A stretch of DNA of 47,500 nucleotides from Glandiceps talaboti. Lineage: Eukaryota > Hemichordata > Enteropneusta > Spengelidae. Positions 25,037 through 35,552 of the stretch are shown piece after piece; the first letter of the stretch is position 1, and every line of letters begins with the position of its first letter. Below the pieces are notes generated by a model that was given only the letters and a program-made list of their open reading frames with translations, did not search any database and was not told the DNA's origin. A program made the translations under genes and the position numbers. The DNA is taken from assembly GCF_964340395.1 (NCBI RefSeq), contig NC_135550.1:24034176-24081675 (forward strand), given 5' to 3'.

Positions 25037-27007
25037 ATGTTTCAATTTGGTTGGCGAGGGCTGATGGTTGGATTGTTCATTACTCAAACGGTAAGTATCA
25101 ACGACATTTGGTACATTTGTTTGCAATATTCGGAGGGGGGGGGGCTATATTCGACAAAGGTCAGGGGGTACAGAATAATAAGTAACTAGTTATGTTATCA
25201 CATAAGCCATGAAATGTAATTTATAATTAGATAATACAATCGCAATAGACTTGAGACAGACACACGCGCGCGCGCACACTCACTCACTCACTCACACACA
25301 TGCATACATATGTATATAGATAAGTACATAATACTTTTTGTAAAACGTGTATATATTTTAAATATATCTTACAATATATATATGTATATATATTATATAC
25401 TATATATTGTGCTTGTGAAGATACATATTGTGTGTGTGTGTGTGTGTGAGTGAGTGAGTTAGTGAGTGTCGGTGTGTTTGTTTGTTTGCATGACGTATAA
25501 TACTGAACAGATACAATCGTCCTTGGTCATGCTTCCTGAATACTTTTACCTTGTTAGGGTATATTGCTTGAATGGTGTAAATTTCTGCAAAAAGGGTCAT
25601 GTTTAATAGTTTGGAAGCAACAAGTCCTTCATAAAAGCCATGAAATGATATATAAAAACAAACATCTAAAATATATGAACCAAATCTAGAACCAAACGAT
25701 CAATGTCTACTTTTAGGTTTTCAAAGGATTGGCTCTAATAGAAGTAACAGACTCTGAACTGTACACACTTTTGCATTTGCCGAGTAAGTATTAGATTTAC
25801 AATTTTATTGCTTCAAATCAACGGGTATCCACGAGTAACCTAATGTAAGGATATGTCACATTCACTTTTCATTTTCATTGATTTTGATCACTCGGTCAAG
25901 GTGTCTGCATTTTTAGGTTGCTACGTAGACTCCATGAATATCTGAATATTAACTGAGATTTCAGCTACAATCATGACCTTGGTTTAGTTTGATTAATGCT
26001 ATAAGTACAATTCACATGCACGTTATGGTTTGCAATCTGTCGTTTATTCAATACATTTCACGTATAGGATTGACATACACTTAAGCTGTGCTCCAGTTGG
26101 TTGTGATACATTAACCACTTTGTCGAAAATGTTCAACTTGAGTGTCAATATTTGCTCCTTTAATCAAGTACGGTGCTTTTCTTTTCCCTAACCAGAACAG
26201 TAGGTACATGTATATGGTTATGAAACCCAAAAGAATACACGTTTTGTAAGTTTTGTAATATTATTGTATAAATACTTTCATACTTGGCAGCGTGTACAGA
26301 GAATGGTGGTGCCAACGGCGTGATTTGTAACCAGATTGAATTTTATCCCGAGTCCCTTGCATGTTATGATGAATTAAAATCCCTATCTGACTGTACCTCA
26401 CTCACATCATGTCTACATACCGTGTGTAAAGATATACAGCCGATGTGTGATTGGAATGAGCCAGAGAGTAATTATTGCATTGTGGCTGATGTTATGCAAT
26501 TCATTTTGGACCAGGGAGGTAAGAATATAAGTTTCTTTTTTAGAGTGACAGGAAGTGATCTGATTAAACGAATCACTGTGATACTTTCCAGTATCATTCA
26601 ATGGTTCCTGGTTTCAATTTAGAGAGAAAATGATTGTTCTTAAGAAACAAACGTTCATGAAATAAGTAAATGATGTATAGCTTCCCTTGGCTTGTGTTCA
26701 TATTATAGGTTTAGCTTGCACTTCACCCATACAAAAGACAATGAAACAATACTGTATAAATTGATATTTTAGAAAGGTATCATTTCTTTTTATCAAAACC
26801 TTAAAACATATCAGTTTTATTACCTATACCTGACGCTGACGTTCATTGTCTTCATGTGATTGATTGGTTGGTTGGTTGGTTGGTTGGTTGGTTGGTTGGT
26901 TGGTTGGTTGGTTGGTTGGTTGGTTGGTTGGTTGGTTGGTTGGTTGGTTGGTTGGTTGGTTGGTTGGTTGGTTGGTTGGTTGGTTGGTTGGTTGGTTGGT
27001 TGGTTGG

Positions 27008-27089
<82 letters not shown>

Positions 27090-27860
27090 AACTGACTGAC
27101 TGACTGACTGACTGGCTGACTGGCTGACTGACTGACTGACTGACTGACTGACTGGCTGGCTGGCTATGAGTCCTTATCTATTCTAGCTATCTAACATAAA
27201 ATAGCTATACTTGACATGAGTTATACAGTATCCGTACCTAAACTTTTCCCCCATTTTCTGTGAACCATTGAGGTTTGCCTAGTATAGGACTGCCGCTTGA
27301 AGGGCTACCAAAACTCCTTATTTACCTGGCGACCAGATACGGAATAGAATGTAAGTGAACGCATTTGTTCGCCAAGGCTGACGTTAGTTCTGCCGATTTT
27401 TAGCTTCAGTTTTTACTTTCTGACTAGAAAGACATCCTTGCATATTCATTCTAATAACAGATGACTGGTAACAAGATTTGTTTTTTTAGACAGGTATACT
27501 AAATCATAGGTTCTATTGACATGGTATACCAAATCATAGAAGGTTCTATTGACATCATGGGTATACTAAATCATAGAAGGTTCTATTGACATCATGGGTA
27601 TACTAAATCATAGAAGGTTCTATTGACATCATGGGTATACTAAATCATAGAAGGTTCTAATGTCATCATCCTTATTTTGATTGTTCTGCAGTTTGTGATG
27701 GTTACTTGATTAAATGTGAGGAGCATCCAAATGGTTGTGTCGCATTGGAAGAGCTATGCCCACCAAACCAGTATTACAATTGTTATTGTGGACTAGGTGG
27801 CGCTTTAGAAGGCATTCACAATTTGCGTAAGTTTAAGTATATAGACAAATCGAAATCGGG

Positions 27861-27907
<47 letters not shown>

Positions 27908-28284
27908 AGTTTGTCTTTTCATTAACTTGTTCTAAGTAAAGAAATCATTGTCCATCCTTCTCTACTTATTAGACATAAGTACGGGGCAAATAAGTATTCC
28001 CAAGACTGGGAGTTGTGACTTTGATCATCGAAGGACTTTATTTCACCCATGCCTTTAGTCACATCTGAAAGAGCACTATGATATAGATTTATAATGTATG
28101 TATGGAAGTGCGTGTTTCACTAATTGTATCAATTTCCGATACATTTTAAGCAGGGCATGCTGTGTAATTTCGTCCGTCCTTTGGGGGGTGTATAAGCGGT
28201 ATTGTGCTGTTAATGTACCTAATCATATGTATGATTGATTTTGTTTTTATTGCAGAGACCAAGGCGAAACTTAAAGCCCGGTAA
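25037..28284 (+). CDS. Secreted cysteine-rich protein, gene 3 of three paralogues (196 residues)
   Basis: Six exons on the plus strand: 25037-25090 (54 nt), 25717-25783 (67), 26291-26518 (228), 27273-27350 (78), 27692-27826 (135) and 28256-28284 (29); 591 nt in total, in frame throughout, all GT-AG, phases 0-1-1-1-1. Exon 1 encodes [18 protein letters not shown], a weaker signal peptide than those of genes 1 and 2. Exon 2 has [11 protein letters not shown]. Exon 3 has eight cysteines in the paralogue pattern and ends [10 protein letters not shown]. Exon 4 is Cys-free (GLPSIGLPL). Exon 5 has six cysteines around [10 protein letters not shown] and CYCGLG. Exon 6 adds a basic tail QTKAKLKAR. It is the only fully intact family member here and is transcribed opposite to genes 1 and 2. 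Family and function are not recognised; extracellular location is inferred. Confidence 0.82.
25278..25468. repeat. Long imperfect palindrome with AT-rich centre
   Basis: Left arm CACTCACTCACTCACTCACA (from about 25278) pairs with TGTGTGAGTGAGTGAGT (from about 25440). The 130-base interior is mostly TA and contains smaller palindromes. Located in intron 1 of gene 3. A strong hairpin or cruciform is predicted. Confidence 0.7.
26858..27166. repeat. (TTGG)n / (TTGA)n / (CTGA)n microsatellite
   Basis: About 300 bases in intron 3 of gene 3, in homogeneous blocks that differ from the next by a single base. Confidence 0.97.
27486..27660. repeat. 37-base minisatellite
   Basis: Four to five copies of a unit beginning ATCATAGAAGGTTCTATTGA and ending GGTATACTAA, the first copy shorter. 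It ends about 30 bases before the acceptor of exon 5 of gene 3. Confidence 0.9.
27858..27907. repeat. (TTG)n microsatellite
   Basis: Sixteen or so TTG/TGT triplets just downstream of the exon 5 donor of gene 3. An apparent poly-Cys extension of that exon is only a read-through into this repeat. Confidence 0.97.
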
Positions 28285-28399
28285 CATGCAACAGCGATTC
28301 CGTCAACACTTTCGAGATGAATTTGTCACGTGTTCTCGTTATTTGCCAGGAATAATGTGGAGAATTGTATACAAAATTTAGACAACCTGTACTAATAAC

Positions 28400-28425
28400 T
28401 TTATTAAACATTTATTCAAAATAAA
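28400..28425. terminator. Polyadenylation signals between convergent genes
   Basis: AATAAA at 28420-28425 on the plus strand, about 140 bases after the stop of gene 3. TTTATT occurs twice just to its left, giving AATAAA on the minus strand, which could serve the Ninjurin-like gene at 29247 with a long 3' UTR; that second role is uncertain. Confidence 0.5.
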
Positions 28426-28429
28426 ACCA

Positions 28430-29246
28430 GATCTGCCAATTCAGAGTTGTTTAGTGTAATTATATAAACATTGAACTTCATAACCAGCAAATGACGAATC
28501 AAGAAATGCTGTCTAAAAGTCTCCGAAATTAACTAATAACGGAGATATTAATGCTTTTGTTTTTGGTTGCACTCTAGCAATGTATAACTTTACCCAACAG
28601 CCTTTCCGTGAGAATGCAACGACCAGATAACTGAGGATCAGAAATTATTTCATTGTGATTACCCGATTGGTTAAAGTTATTCCACAACATTTTAATCTCT
28701 TCCCAAAGTTTTCGTCACTCATCTCCCAACAGAAAACACTGTCACAGCAACAACATAAATATACACGTAGATTTATGTACATAATATGTCTATAAAAAGT
28801 TGTGTCAAAATAAAATGTTGATATGGTACAAAGTCATGTCCCTTCTGTAAAACATGAGACATAAAATATATACTTGGATAACTGTATGAAACTAAGTATT
28901 ATACATAAATAAGAATATTATACACAATTACAGTTGGCCATTTGATTTTTCACTATCAGTGTTGGAAAAATCGCACAAGTCGCTTGTTTGACTGTTTGTT
29001 TGTTTGTTTGTTTGTTTGTTCGCACATTAACATATTTTTGTAATAGATCGCTTCTACTTATAATTGAAAAAGAATTTTTTTTTTTTTAAATCAGCGGGTC
29101 TGACTATAAAAGAGTCAACGCGAAATAATTGTAAGTCCAATGGAATTGGACAAGGATGGTTGCAAATATACAAACGCTTCTCGTATACATGGTCATCAAG
29201 TTAGATTAATGGATATAGTATACAGTACATTGTGGACACTCTAGGA
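28430..29246. other. Intergenic, no gene seen
   Basis: Space between the convergent 3' ends of cysteine-rich gene 3 and the first Ninjurin-like gene. Holds a (GTTT)n run at about 28990-29021 and a poly-T near 29077. Confidence 0.5.
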
Positions 29247-30544
29247 CTAAACAAGAAAAGTAACGACTGCCACCACAGTCGCCGAGATCAAGAAAACGCT
29301 AAAAACCATGATGGCGTTGTTCCAGAATCGAAGCGTCGTTTTCAAACCGATAATTGTGTCTTGCCCATCCCCTGCGTCAATGTTAGTAACGCCCACCACG
29401 TAGGACACAATCAAAATCATCATTTCCACAAAGATACATATGGAAAGGGAGACGATAGTAACCAATTCCAGTGTATTCCCATTGACCCTATCATAAACGA
29501 TGAGGGAGATCAGAATTCCAAGGTGCGTCACAAAAAGGCTGAAATCCAACGCAGCCAGTCCAAGTGTTTTTACACTGGTATAACCATTGAAACTGTGACG
29601 CTGTAGGACAAATGACAAATGGTTTTTAGCAAACAAATTCAACCGTTTGAATTGAAATGGTGACAAAACACACACACACACACATACATACATACATACA
29701 TACATACATACATACATACATACATACGTACGTACGTACGTACATACATACATACATACATACATACATACATACACATATGCATGCATGCATGCACGCA
29801 CGCACGCGCAGGCATACCACCACCCACCCCCACTCCACCCCCACCCCCCACACACACACATGGCTTAATCCAAGGAAATAAGTTAACAGTTGCAACTCAG
29901 AGTTTCAAGCTTCTACGATCTCTTAGTGGTGAGTGTATGTATGTGAGTGTATGTATGTGAGTGTATGTATGTGACGAGATTGCGTTCTCAGTGACAGTTT
30001 TCGACGTTCGAATCTTGTGAGTATGTACGCTCAGAAAATATAGTGGTCTGGCAGAGCTATTGAACACTTTGGTCCACAACCGCATAATCCGCATGTTCCC
30101 CTGATAATGCTAATGCGAAAAACCATAGAATTGCATCCCTGGCTTTTACCTTTCACCTTTATATATATGAACATATATCCCTTCCTAGATATTTTGAATA
30201 GCATGTATTCTCCTTACCTTATGGTCTGGTTCGCCTTCACAAATCCATACTGTGTTTTGATCCAAAGCTTGCAAAGAGAAGAACCCGCCTGACGTAGGTC
30301 CAACCAGTCTGTTATCGTCCCTGGACTTTAACAACACGGTCTTTGAGTCTAAGCCAAACAACTTTGCCAATATCTTTCGATTTAAGTGTGCTTCATTTAA
30401 CCAGACTTTGGATTCCATACGATGTGTTCCAAACCCTACATTACCACGGATTTCACGACCAGGGACATCGCCAGCGCTTTCAGTGTCGCCTACTTGTCCC
30501 GCCATGGGAATAGGACTAATGGCATTGCTATTGCTTGCTGACAT
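29247..30544 (-). CDS. Ninjurin-like membrane protein with N-terminal extra domain, gene A (226 residues)
   Basis: Two exons on the minus strand: 30544-30218 (327 nt, 109 residues) and 29600-29247 (354 nt), phase 0, GTAAGG donor and CCTACAG acceptor. Exon 1 encodes a polar N-terminus (MSASNSNAISPIP), the motif GREIRGNVGFGTHRM and a compact domain with KVWLNEAHLNRKILAKLFGL and NTVWICEGEPDHK. Exon 2 encodes a Ninjurin domain: NGYTSVKTLGLAALDFSLF, then two membrane segments (about ATIVSLSICIFVEMMILIV and VFSVFLISATVVAVVTFL) separated by a loop ending GLKTTLRFWNN. The Lys-x7-Asp pair (Lys120, Asp128) aligns with NINJ1 Lys45 and Asp53, residues reported to be needed for filament assembly and plasma membrane rupture. 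NINJ proteins are about 140-150 residues, so the first exon is an addition. I do not firmly recognise that domain. Confidence 0.8.
29676..29861. repeat. Compound microsatellite in the intron of Ninjurin-like gene A
   Basis: Blocks of CA, CATA, CGTA, CATA, GCAT/CGCA and finally a C-rich CACC stretch. All open frames here are repeat artefacts. Confidence 0.97.
29930..29972. repeat. Short tandem repeat, 14-base unit
   Basis: Three copies of GTGAGTGTATGTAT in the intron of gene A. Confidence 0.85.
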
Positions 30545-30546
30545 TT

Positions 30547-30554
30547 TGACGTAA
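30547..30554 (-). promoter_or_regulatory. bZIP-type site TTACGTCA next to the start of gene A
   Basis: On the minus strand TTACGTCA lies two bases upstream of the ATG. It matches CREB/ATF-type sites, but an isolated 8-mer is weak evidence; gene B has TTACGTAA about 112 bases upstream of its ATG. Confidence 0.2.
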
Positions 30555-31662
30555 CTTGACTTTTAAACTTGACACACCTTTCACTACTGGCAAGTGCCTG
30601 AAGTATGTAGAGTGTATTGTGATAATCACGGTAGGACTTTACAGCAGATTATTTACAACACTAGAAAATAAAGTAATAAACGGGCGTTACTTGGCAATAG
30701 CTATTATAATATGTGGCATATTTACTATGACTAACGACAACCTTTACGTCGATAATGTAGATATGAATACTCCTTTGTTTGAGAAATTTTTTTTTTCTAA
30801 CATCAAATTACTTCAACGTGTGATTTTGTGTAAATAATGACATGATCACTGTATAAACATACGAAGGCCACCAACCTCTGACTTCTGTCAGAGTTCCGTG
30901 TATGTATGTGTTTTCCTTTCGTCTCCTCCCTCTCTGTCATTTGCATACCCAACATTGGTTGACAAACAATTTTGCTATTTTTAGAAGTTCTGATAAATAA
31001 TTATTTCTCGTTTGTTTCTCCTTATATAAAATGTAGTTGCCCGATGTCAAATCAATAAATCAAACTGAACAACGACAAATAAATGGGCAAGCCAAGTAGT
31101 TCCTATTCACCGGCGCAAGTCCCTGCTGTCTAATCTTGAATAGTTTCATTTACAGAGTGTATACGGTTTTCTTACTTACTTGTCAAAGTTTGATACACGT
31201 TCGAAAAATAGGATTGTTAAATCAATCATAAATCTTCAAGTTATTGTACAGTATATGTTTATACAGTTGTTACACTGCGTTACCATGACAACAATGTGCA
31301 ATCGCCATATTCACCATGCAAGCAGTGCGAAAGCATAACACTCTATTCAAACAATGCATGACTCCAGGATCATCACACCAGGCAAGGTATCAACTAGCTA
31401 TACATGGATATATGTAATACGGGACTCTGTCAAGTCTTTGCCCATGTCTTTAAGGTCCATAACGCATATAGCCAGAGCTAGGTGTCACCAACAAGTAACT
31501 TCATTGTTCTCATCTCAACAGGCCTGTCCTTACCACGCATCGTGGATTATCGATTTTAGCGCGAATTTCAATAAAGTAAGCAGTGTCGTAGTGTATAAGT
31601 ATAATAAACCTATACCAGAAATGCATAAAAGTACTGAATCACACGCGCGCGCGTGTATGTAT

Positions 31663-31705
<43 letters not shown>

Positions 31706-32718
31706 TGTTTGTTTATTTGATTTTGTTTTTGTTGTTTGTTAACTGCAGACACACAGAGCACCCACTATTCACCAATTTCCGAATTGTTATGTATACTACA
31801 TAAAGTAGAGACTAAACAATAAATGAGGGTATTAACTTTTTAAACTGAAGGTGAAAGCTTTATGTTATAATAGTCGTATCTTTGCTTGACTTCCACCTAA
31901 CGCTGTGATGATTGACTGGCTATAGCGGATAGGGATAATTATTTTGTATAAAAACAACAAATGATTGGACATATATAAAGTTCGACTACAGGTGTTAAGA
32001 AAAAGACCTGCAAAAGTATTGAAATGTCTTGACCTATCTAGGCCTATGACCTTATCTGTGTCAGAGCCTATCAAATGGTAGACATGACAACGAAAACAAG
32101 GTATAGTCTAATGGTCGTTTTCCACAATTTAAAGTTTATTGTCTCACTGGAATCCAAACAAGGAAAAAAGTGGACATTAACAAACAATCCATTACTCATA
32201 AGCTTGTGCCTGGTATACAAACATGATTCGGAATGTAGCATTTCCTTCTTTTGGCTTCTAAATAATGACAAAATTATTGACAAAATATATGTTATACATT
32301 TATAACTTCGCCCTTGTCATTTCCAATCATACCAAATGCAGTCAATCTATGTAAATACATTACTGTTCAACAGGTTATTGTAATCAATGTAGCTGTGCTT
32401 TGTCAATTCGGTGATTTTTAATATAAATAACACCCCTGATCTGTGCACGTGGATTTACAGTGAATATAAAATACAAGCTAAATTATAAAATATAGTTATA
32501 TAGATAAAAATACTTTCAAAATACAAACAGTTCTTGTGTTTGCAATGATCCTGTGGAACTATTGCAATATTATATAGCAAATGCACAGTGATCAGTTTCA
32601 ACCATAGACTCATATTGTAAATAAGTGTTTGAGACACACTTAGTAAACTGTAAATATTTCGACACATGAACTATACATTTGTTTTAAATGTTTGATGTTG
32701 ACGTCTCTGAACACTGAA
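30555..32718. other. Intergenic between the two Ninjurin-like genes, no gene seen
   Basis: Contains a CG/TG microsatellite at about 31643-31712. The 149-residue frame at 31354-31803 ends in that repeat and shows no motif; I do not regard it as a gene. Confidence 0.5.
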
Positions 32719-33120
32719 CTAGACAAGGAAAGTGACGACAACAATTACAGTTAATGTAATTAAGAGTACACTCAGGACAGTAACGCTGCTGTTCCAGAAT
32801 CGAAGTGTCGTCTTCAGACCAATAATTGTCTCTTGTCCGTCACCTTCATCAACGTTAGTAATTCCCACCACGTACAAGACAATCAAAATCGCCATCTCTA
32901 CAAAGATGCATATGGATAGACAAACTATCGTTGCTACTTCCAGTCGGCTGCTAGTGTTCCTTTCATAGACAAAGAGGGAAATCAGCAGTCCCAGGTGAGT
33001 CAAAAACAAACTGAAATCTAATGCAGCGAGACCAACTGTCTTCATACTAGCATAACCATTAAAGCTGTGACGCTGTCGAAAAAAGAGAGAGAGCAATATA
33101 TGTAAGGATATGAAAACAAA

Positions 33121-33158
<38 letters not shown>

Positions 33159-33607
33159 ACACGCATTAATGCATGCATACTGCTTGACTGACTGACTGAC
33201 TGCTTGACTGACTGACTGACTGACTGACGACATTGGCAGATCTCACAAACAATATACGTATACTCCTCATAGCTTCCGAGATGATATTTACATACCTTGT
33301 GATCTGGTTCTCCTTCACAAATCCATACTGTGTTGTGATCTAATGCTTGCATAGAGAAGGATCCATTCGACATGGGCCCTATAAGTCTGTTGTCATCCTC
33401 GGACTTCAGCATCACTGTCATGGGGTCCAAACCAAACATCTTGGACAATATTCTTCGATTCAACTGTGCTTCACATAACCAGACTTTGGTGGTCATGCGA
33501 TGAGTTCCAAAGCCCATGTTCCCACGAATTTCCCGGCCAGACACTTCACCATCTTGGCTATCTCTTTCGGGAATCGGACTAGCCCCAACACTATTTAGAG
33601 AGTACAT
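32719..33607 (-). CDS. Ninjurin-like membrane protein with N-terminal extra domain, gene B (221 residues)
   Basis: Tandem paralogue of gene A, 2.2 kb upstream in its direction of transcription. Exons 33607-33296 (312 nt, 104 residues) and 33072-32719 (354 nt), phase 0, GTATGT donor and CGACAG acceptor. I start at the ATG of MYSLNSVGASPIP because it aligns with MSASNSNAISPIP of gene A; the open frame continues upstream to 33634 without an ATG. Exon 1 keeps GREIRGNMGFGTHRM, RRILSKMFGLD and NTVWICEGEPDHK. Exon 2 keeps NGYASMKTVGLAALDFSLF, with Lys115 and Asp123 matching NINJ1 Lys45 and Asp53, and two membrane segments (about VATIVCLSICIFVEMAILIV and VTVLSVLLITLTVIVVVTFL). Exon 2 has the same length as in gene A. 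The pair therefore arose by duplication of the already fused gene. A role in membrane rupture during cell death is inferred from the family. Confidence 0.82.
33122..33228. repeat. (CA)n and (GACT)n microsatellites in the intron of gene B
   Basis: CA run at 33122-33155 and GACT-type run at 33182-33228. Gene A has a CA run at the equivalent distance from its exon 2 acceptor, so the feature probably predates the duplication. Confidence 0.95.
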
Positions 33608-33718
33608 TGCACAGTTCGTTCTACTGGAAACCAAAACCTACTGATCTGTTAGAAACGGATACCGTACAATAAAATTTAATGCGTTCGTTGATTTTTAAAG
33701 GGTGTGTTGCTATGCTAG

Positions 33719-33726
33719 TTACGTAA
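33719..33726. promoter_or_regulatory. Palindromic bZIP-type site TTACGTAA upstream of gene B
   Basis: Perfect palindrome of the PAR-bZIP/NFIL3 type, 112 bases upstream of the ATG at 33607. Single-site evidence only. Confidence 0.2.
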
Positions 33727-35357
33727 TCGATTGTGTATTATCTATTGTGTGTCCTCCATCCCGAAAGTCATAAAAAGGTAGAAAGAACACCGTTGATTTG
33801 GCAAACAAAATCCAACTTTATCAGAAAAACGATTGTCTACATTATACATGTCTGCATACATACATATACACATGCATACATGATTATACTGCAGAGAGTC
33901 ACAAAACTGCTTACGTCCACATCATCCATGCCGTAGTATGAATATACTCAACGCACAGTCATGTACACTTTACGCGAAAAAAATAGACCTCAATAAAAAT
34001 ATGTATAGTAAATATTTTATTCCAAGGGCGATATCTTAAAAGAAATAGACGAATAATCGTATGAAATAAATATAAACGGTACATTAGATCGGAAACTATG
34101 CGTCTTGTTTTCTATCCCAAAAAGTCATCGATGACTCCTTGATGTTCCACGTACCACAATTACACATTACATTAATGAGTAGTTTCTTGCAGAAAGTGAA
34201 CGACATATTGATTACTTCAGACCTTAAAGAGCAACCATTTCTTCTTGTCAGCTTGAAGGACATTTATCTCCTTACAAGACAATAGGTATCATTGATTCCA
34301 TATCAATATCACTGGACATAGAGTTTTTGTTTTGTGGAACCTTCAGTAATTATAAGGGGGAGGGGGGTCAAGCACTTTACGAAATCAAGCAGACACATCG
34401 ATAATTTTAATGGCATGTGTCGTTTCCAACTACCACCAACACAGTGATTTTGTGTGAAGGCACTTCATGAACTAATACCTGTGTTAGGATCTAATTGGCA
34501 TATAGCTGAAGGCCAGATCTCCCAAAGACTTGACGAGCGCACTGACGACATTGTTGGGACTGAGGTCAACATTCCATCTCCACCATATTATCCTCAATAT
34601 CTTACCATAGTTTTCCATTCACTCCGTAAGACCCACTCCTCTCCTCACGTCACGTCACGTCACGTCACGATAAATGATTCACTGAATGGTTATCAGTAGC
34701 AATTTGACTAATGTTTTCCGACAAATTACAGTACTATGGTGGCAGTGATGGGATCTTGCAGCAGTGGACGCCAACATCACAGACTAATTCCCTTTGCTCC
34801 GTCCCTACCCTTTATAATTTAATTACTGAATACACCCTTGCTACAAAACGACAATATCGCATCTCTCCGCAAAAGGTACAATGAACTCATTTTATACGCA
34901 TAAGTATATATTTACAACTTCTTTCATACTTTCGAGGATAAATAATAGCCAAAGGTATTCTTCATAACATGACAAAATATCACAGTGTCCTACAGCATGC
35001 AGTATATATAACATGTATATACTTTACATTGCCAATGAAAACTATTCCAGTAATATACGCAATTGGATGTGTCAAATCTCTAGGCATGGTGGGGTGAAAG
35101 TTCAAACCAGCTTTGTTAATATTGTTAATATTTATTGCTGACAAAATTATATATATACATTATCACGGATAGCCTTCATATAGCTATCATGTAACGAATA
35201 TGCTATAAATTATTTATCATTAACTATACCAAGGTCAAATTTAGATAAATTGTGTGCTTCTGATAAGCCGACCGACCCTAGTTTTTTGATATTCAAAACT
35301 AACAATTTACTTCAATTTCCGTGTAAATTTTCTTTCCAATCTATTTTCAGTCATTTT

Positions 35358-35417
35358 TACCTTCCGTAAGGAGGTTATAATTTAGGGATGAATAGTCTAT
35401 GTGTCTGTCTGTCTGTC

Positions 35418-35466
<49 letters not shown>

Positions 35467-35552
35467 ATGTATGTATGTATGTGTTTGTATGTATGTATGT
35501 ATGTATGTATGTATGTATGTATGTATGTATGTATGCTGCATGCATGCATGCT
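35358..35552 (-). mobile_element. Terminal hairpin plus microsatellite of a Helentron-like element (reverse copy)
   Basis: TTTTACCTTCCGTAAGGAGGTTAT (split here: TTTTACCTTCC, GTAAG, GAGGTTAT) is the reverse complement of the end at 16504-16526. It is followed by TCTG, GT and GTAT blocks. No TTATGCAAAT array is seen next to it, so the copy is partial. Confidence 0.4.

Noticed and set aside
27826-27909. Poly-cysteine C-terminus of gene 3 exon 5
   Set aside because: Read-through of the GTAAGT donor into a TTG microsatellite; the spliced terminal exon at 28256 fits phase and paralogues better.
29373-29606. Plus-strand 124-residue frame across 29232-29606
   Set aside because: Antisense shadow of exon 2 of the Ninjurin-like gene A.
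33608-33634. Nine extra N-terminal residues for Ninjurin-like gene B
   Set aside because: The frame there begins with TTG; the ATG at 33607 aligns with the start of gene A.
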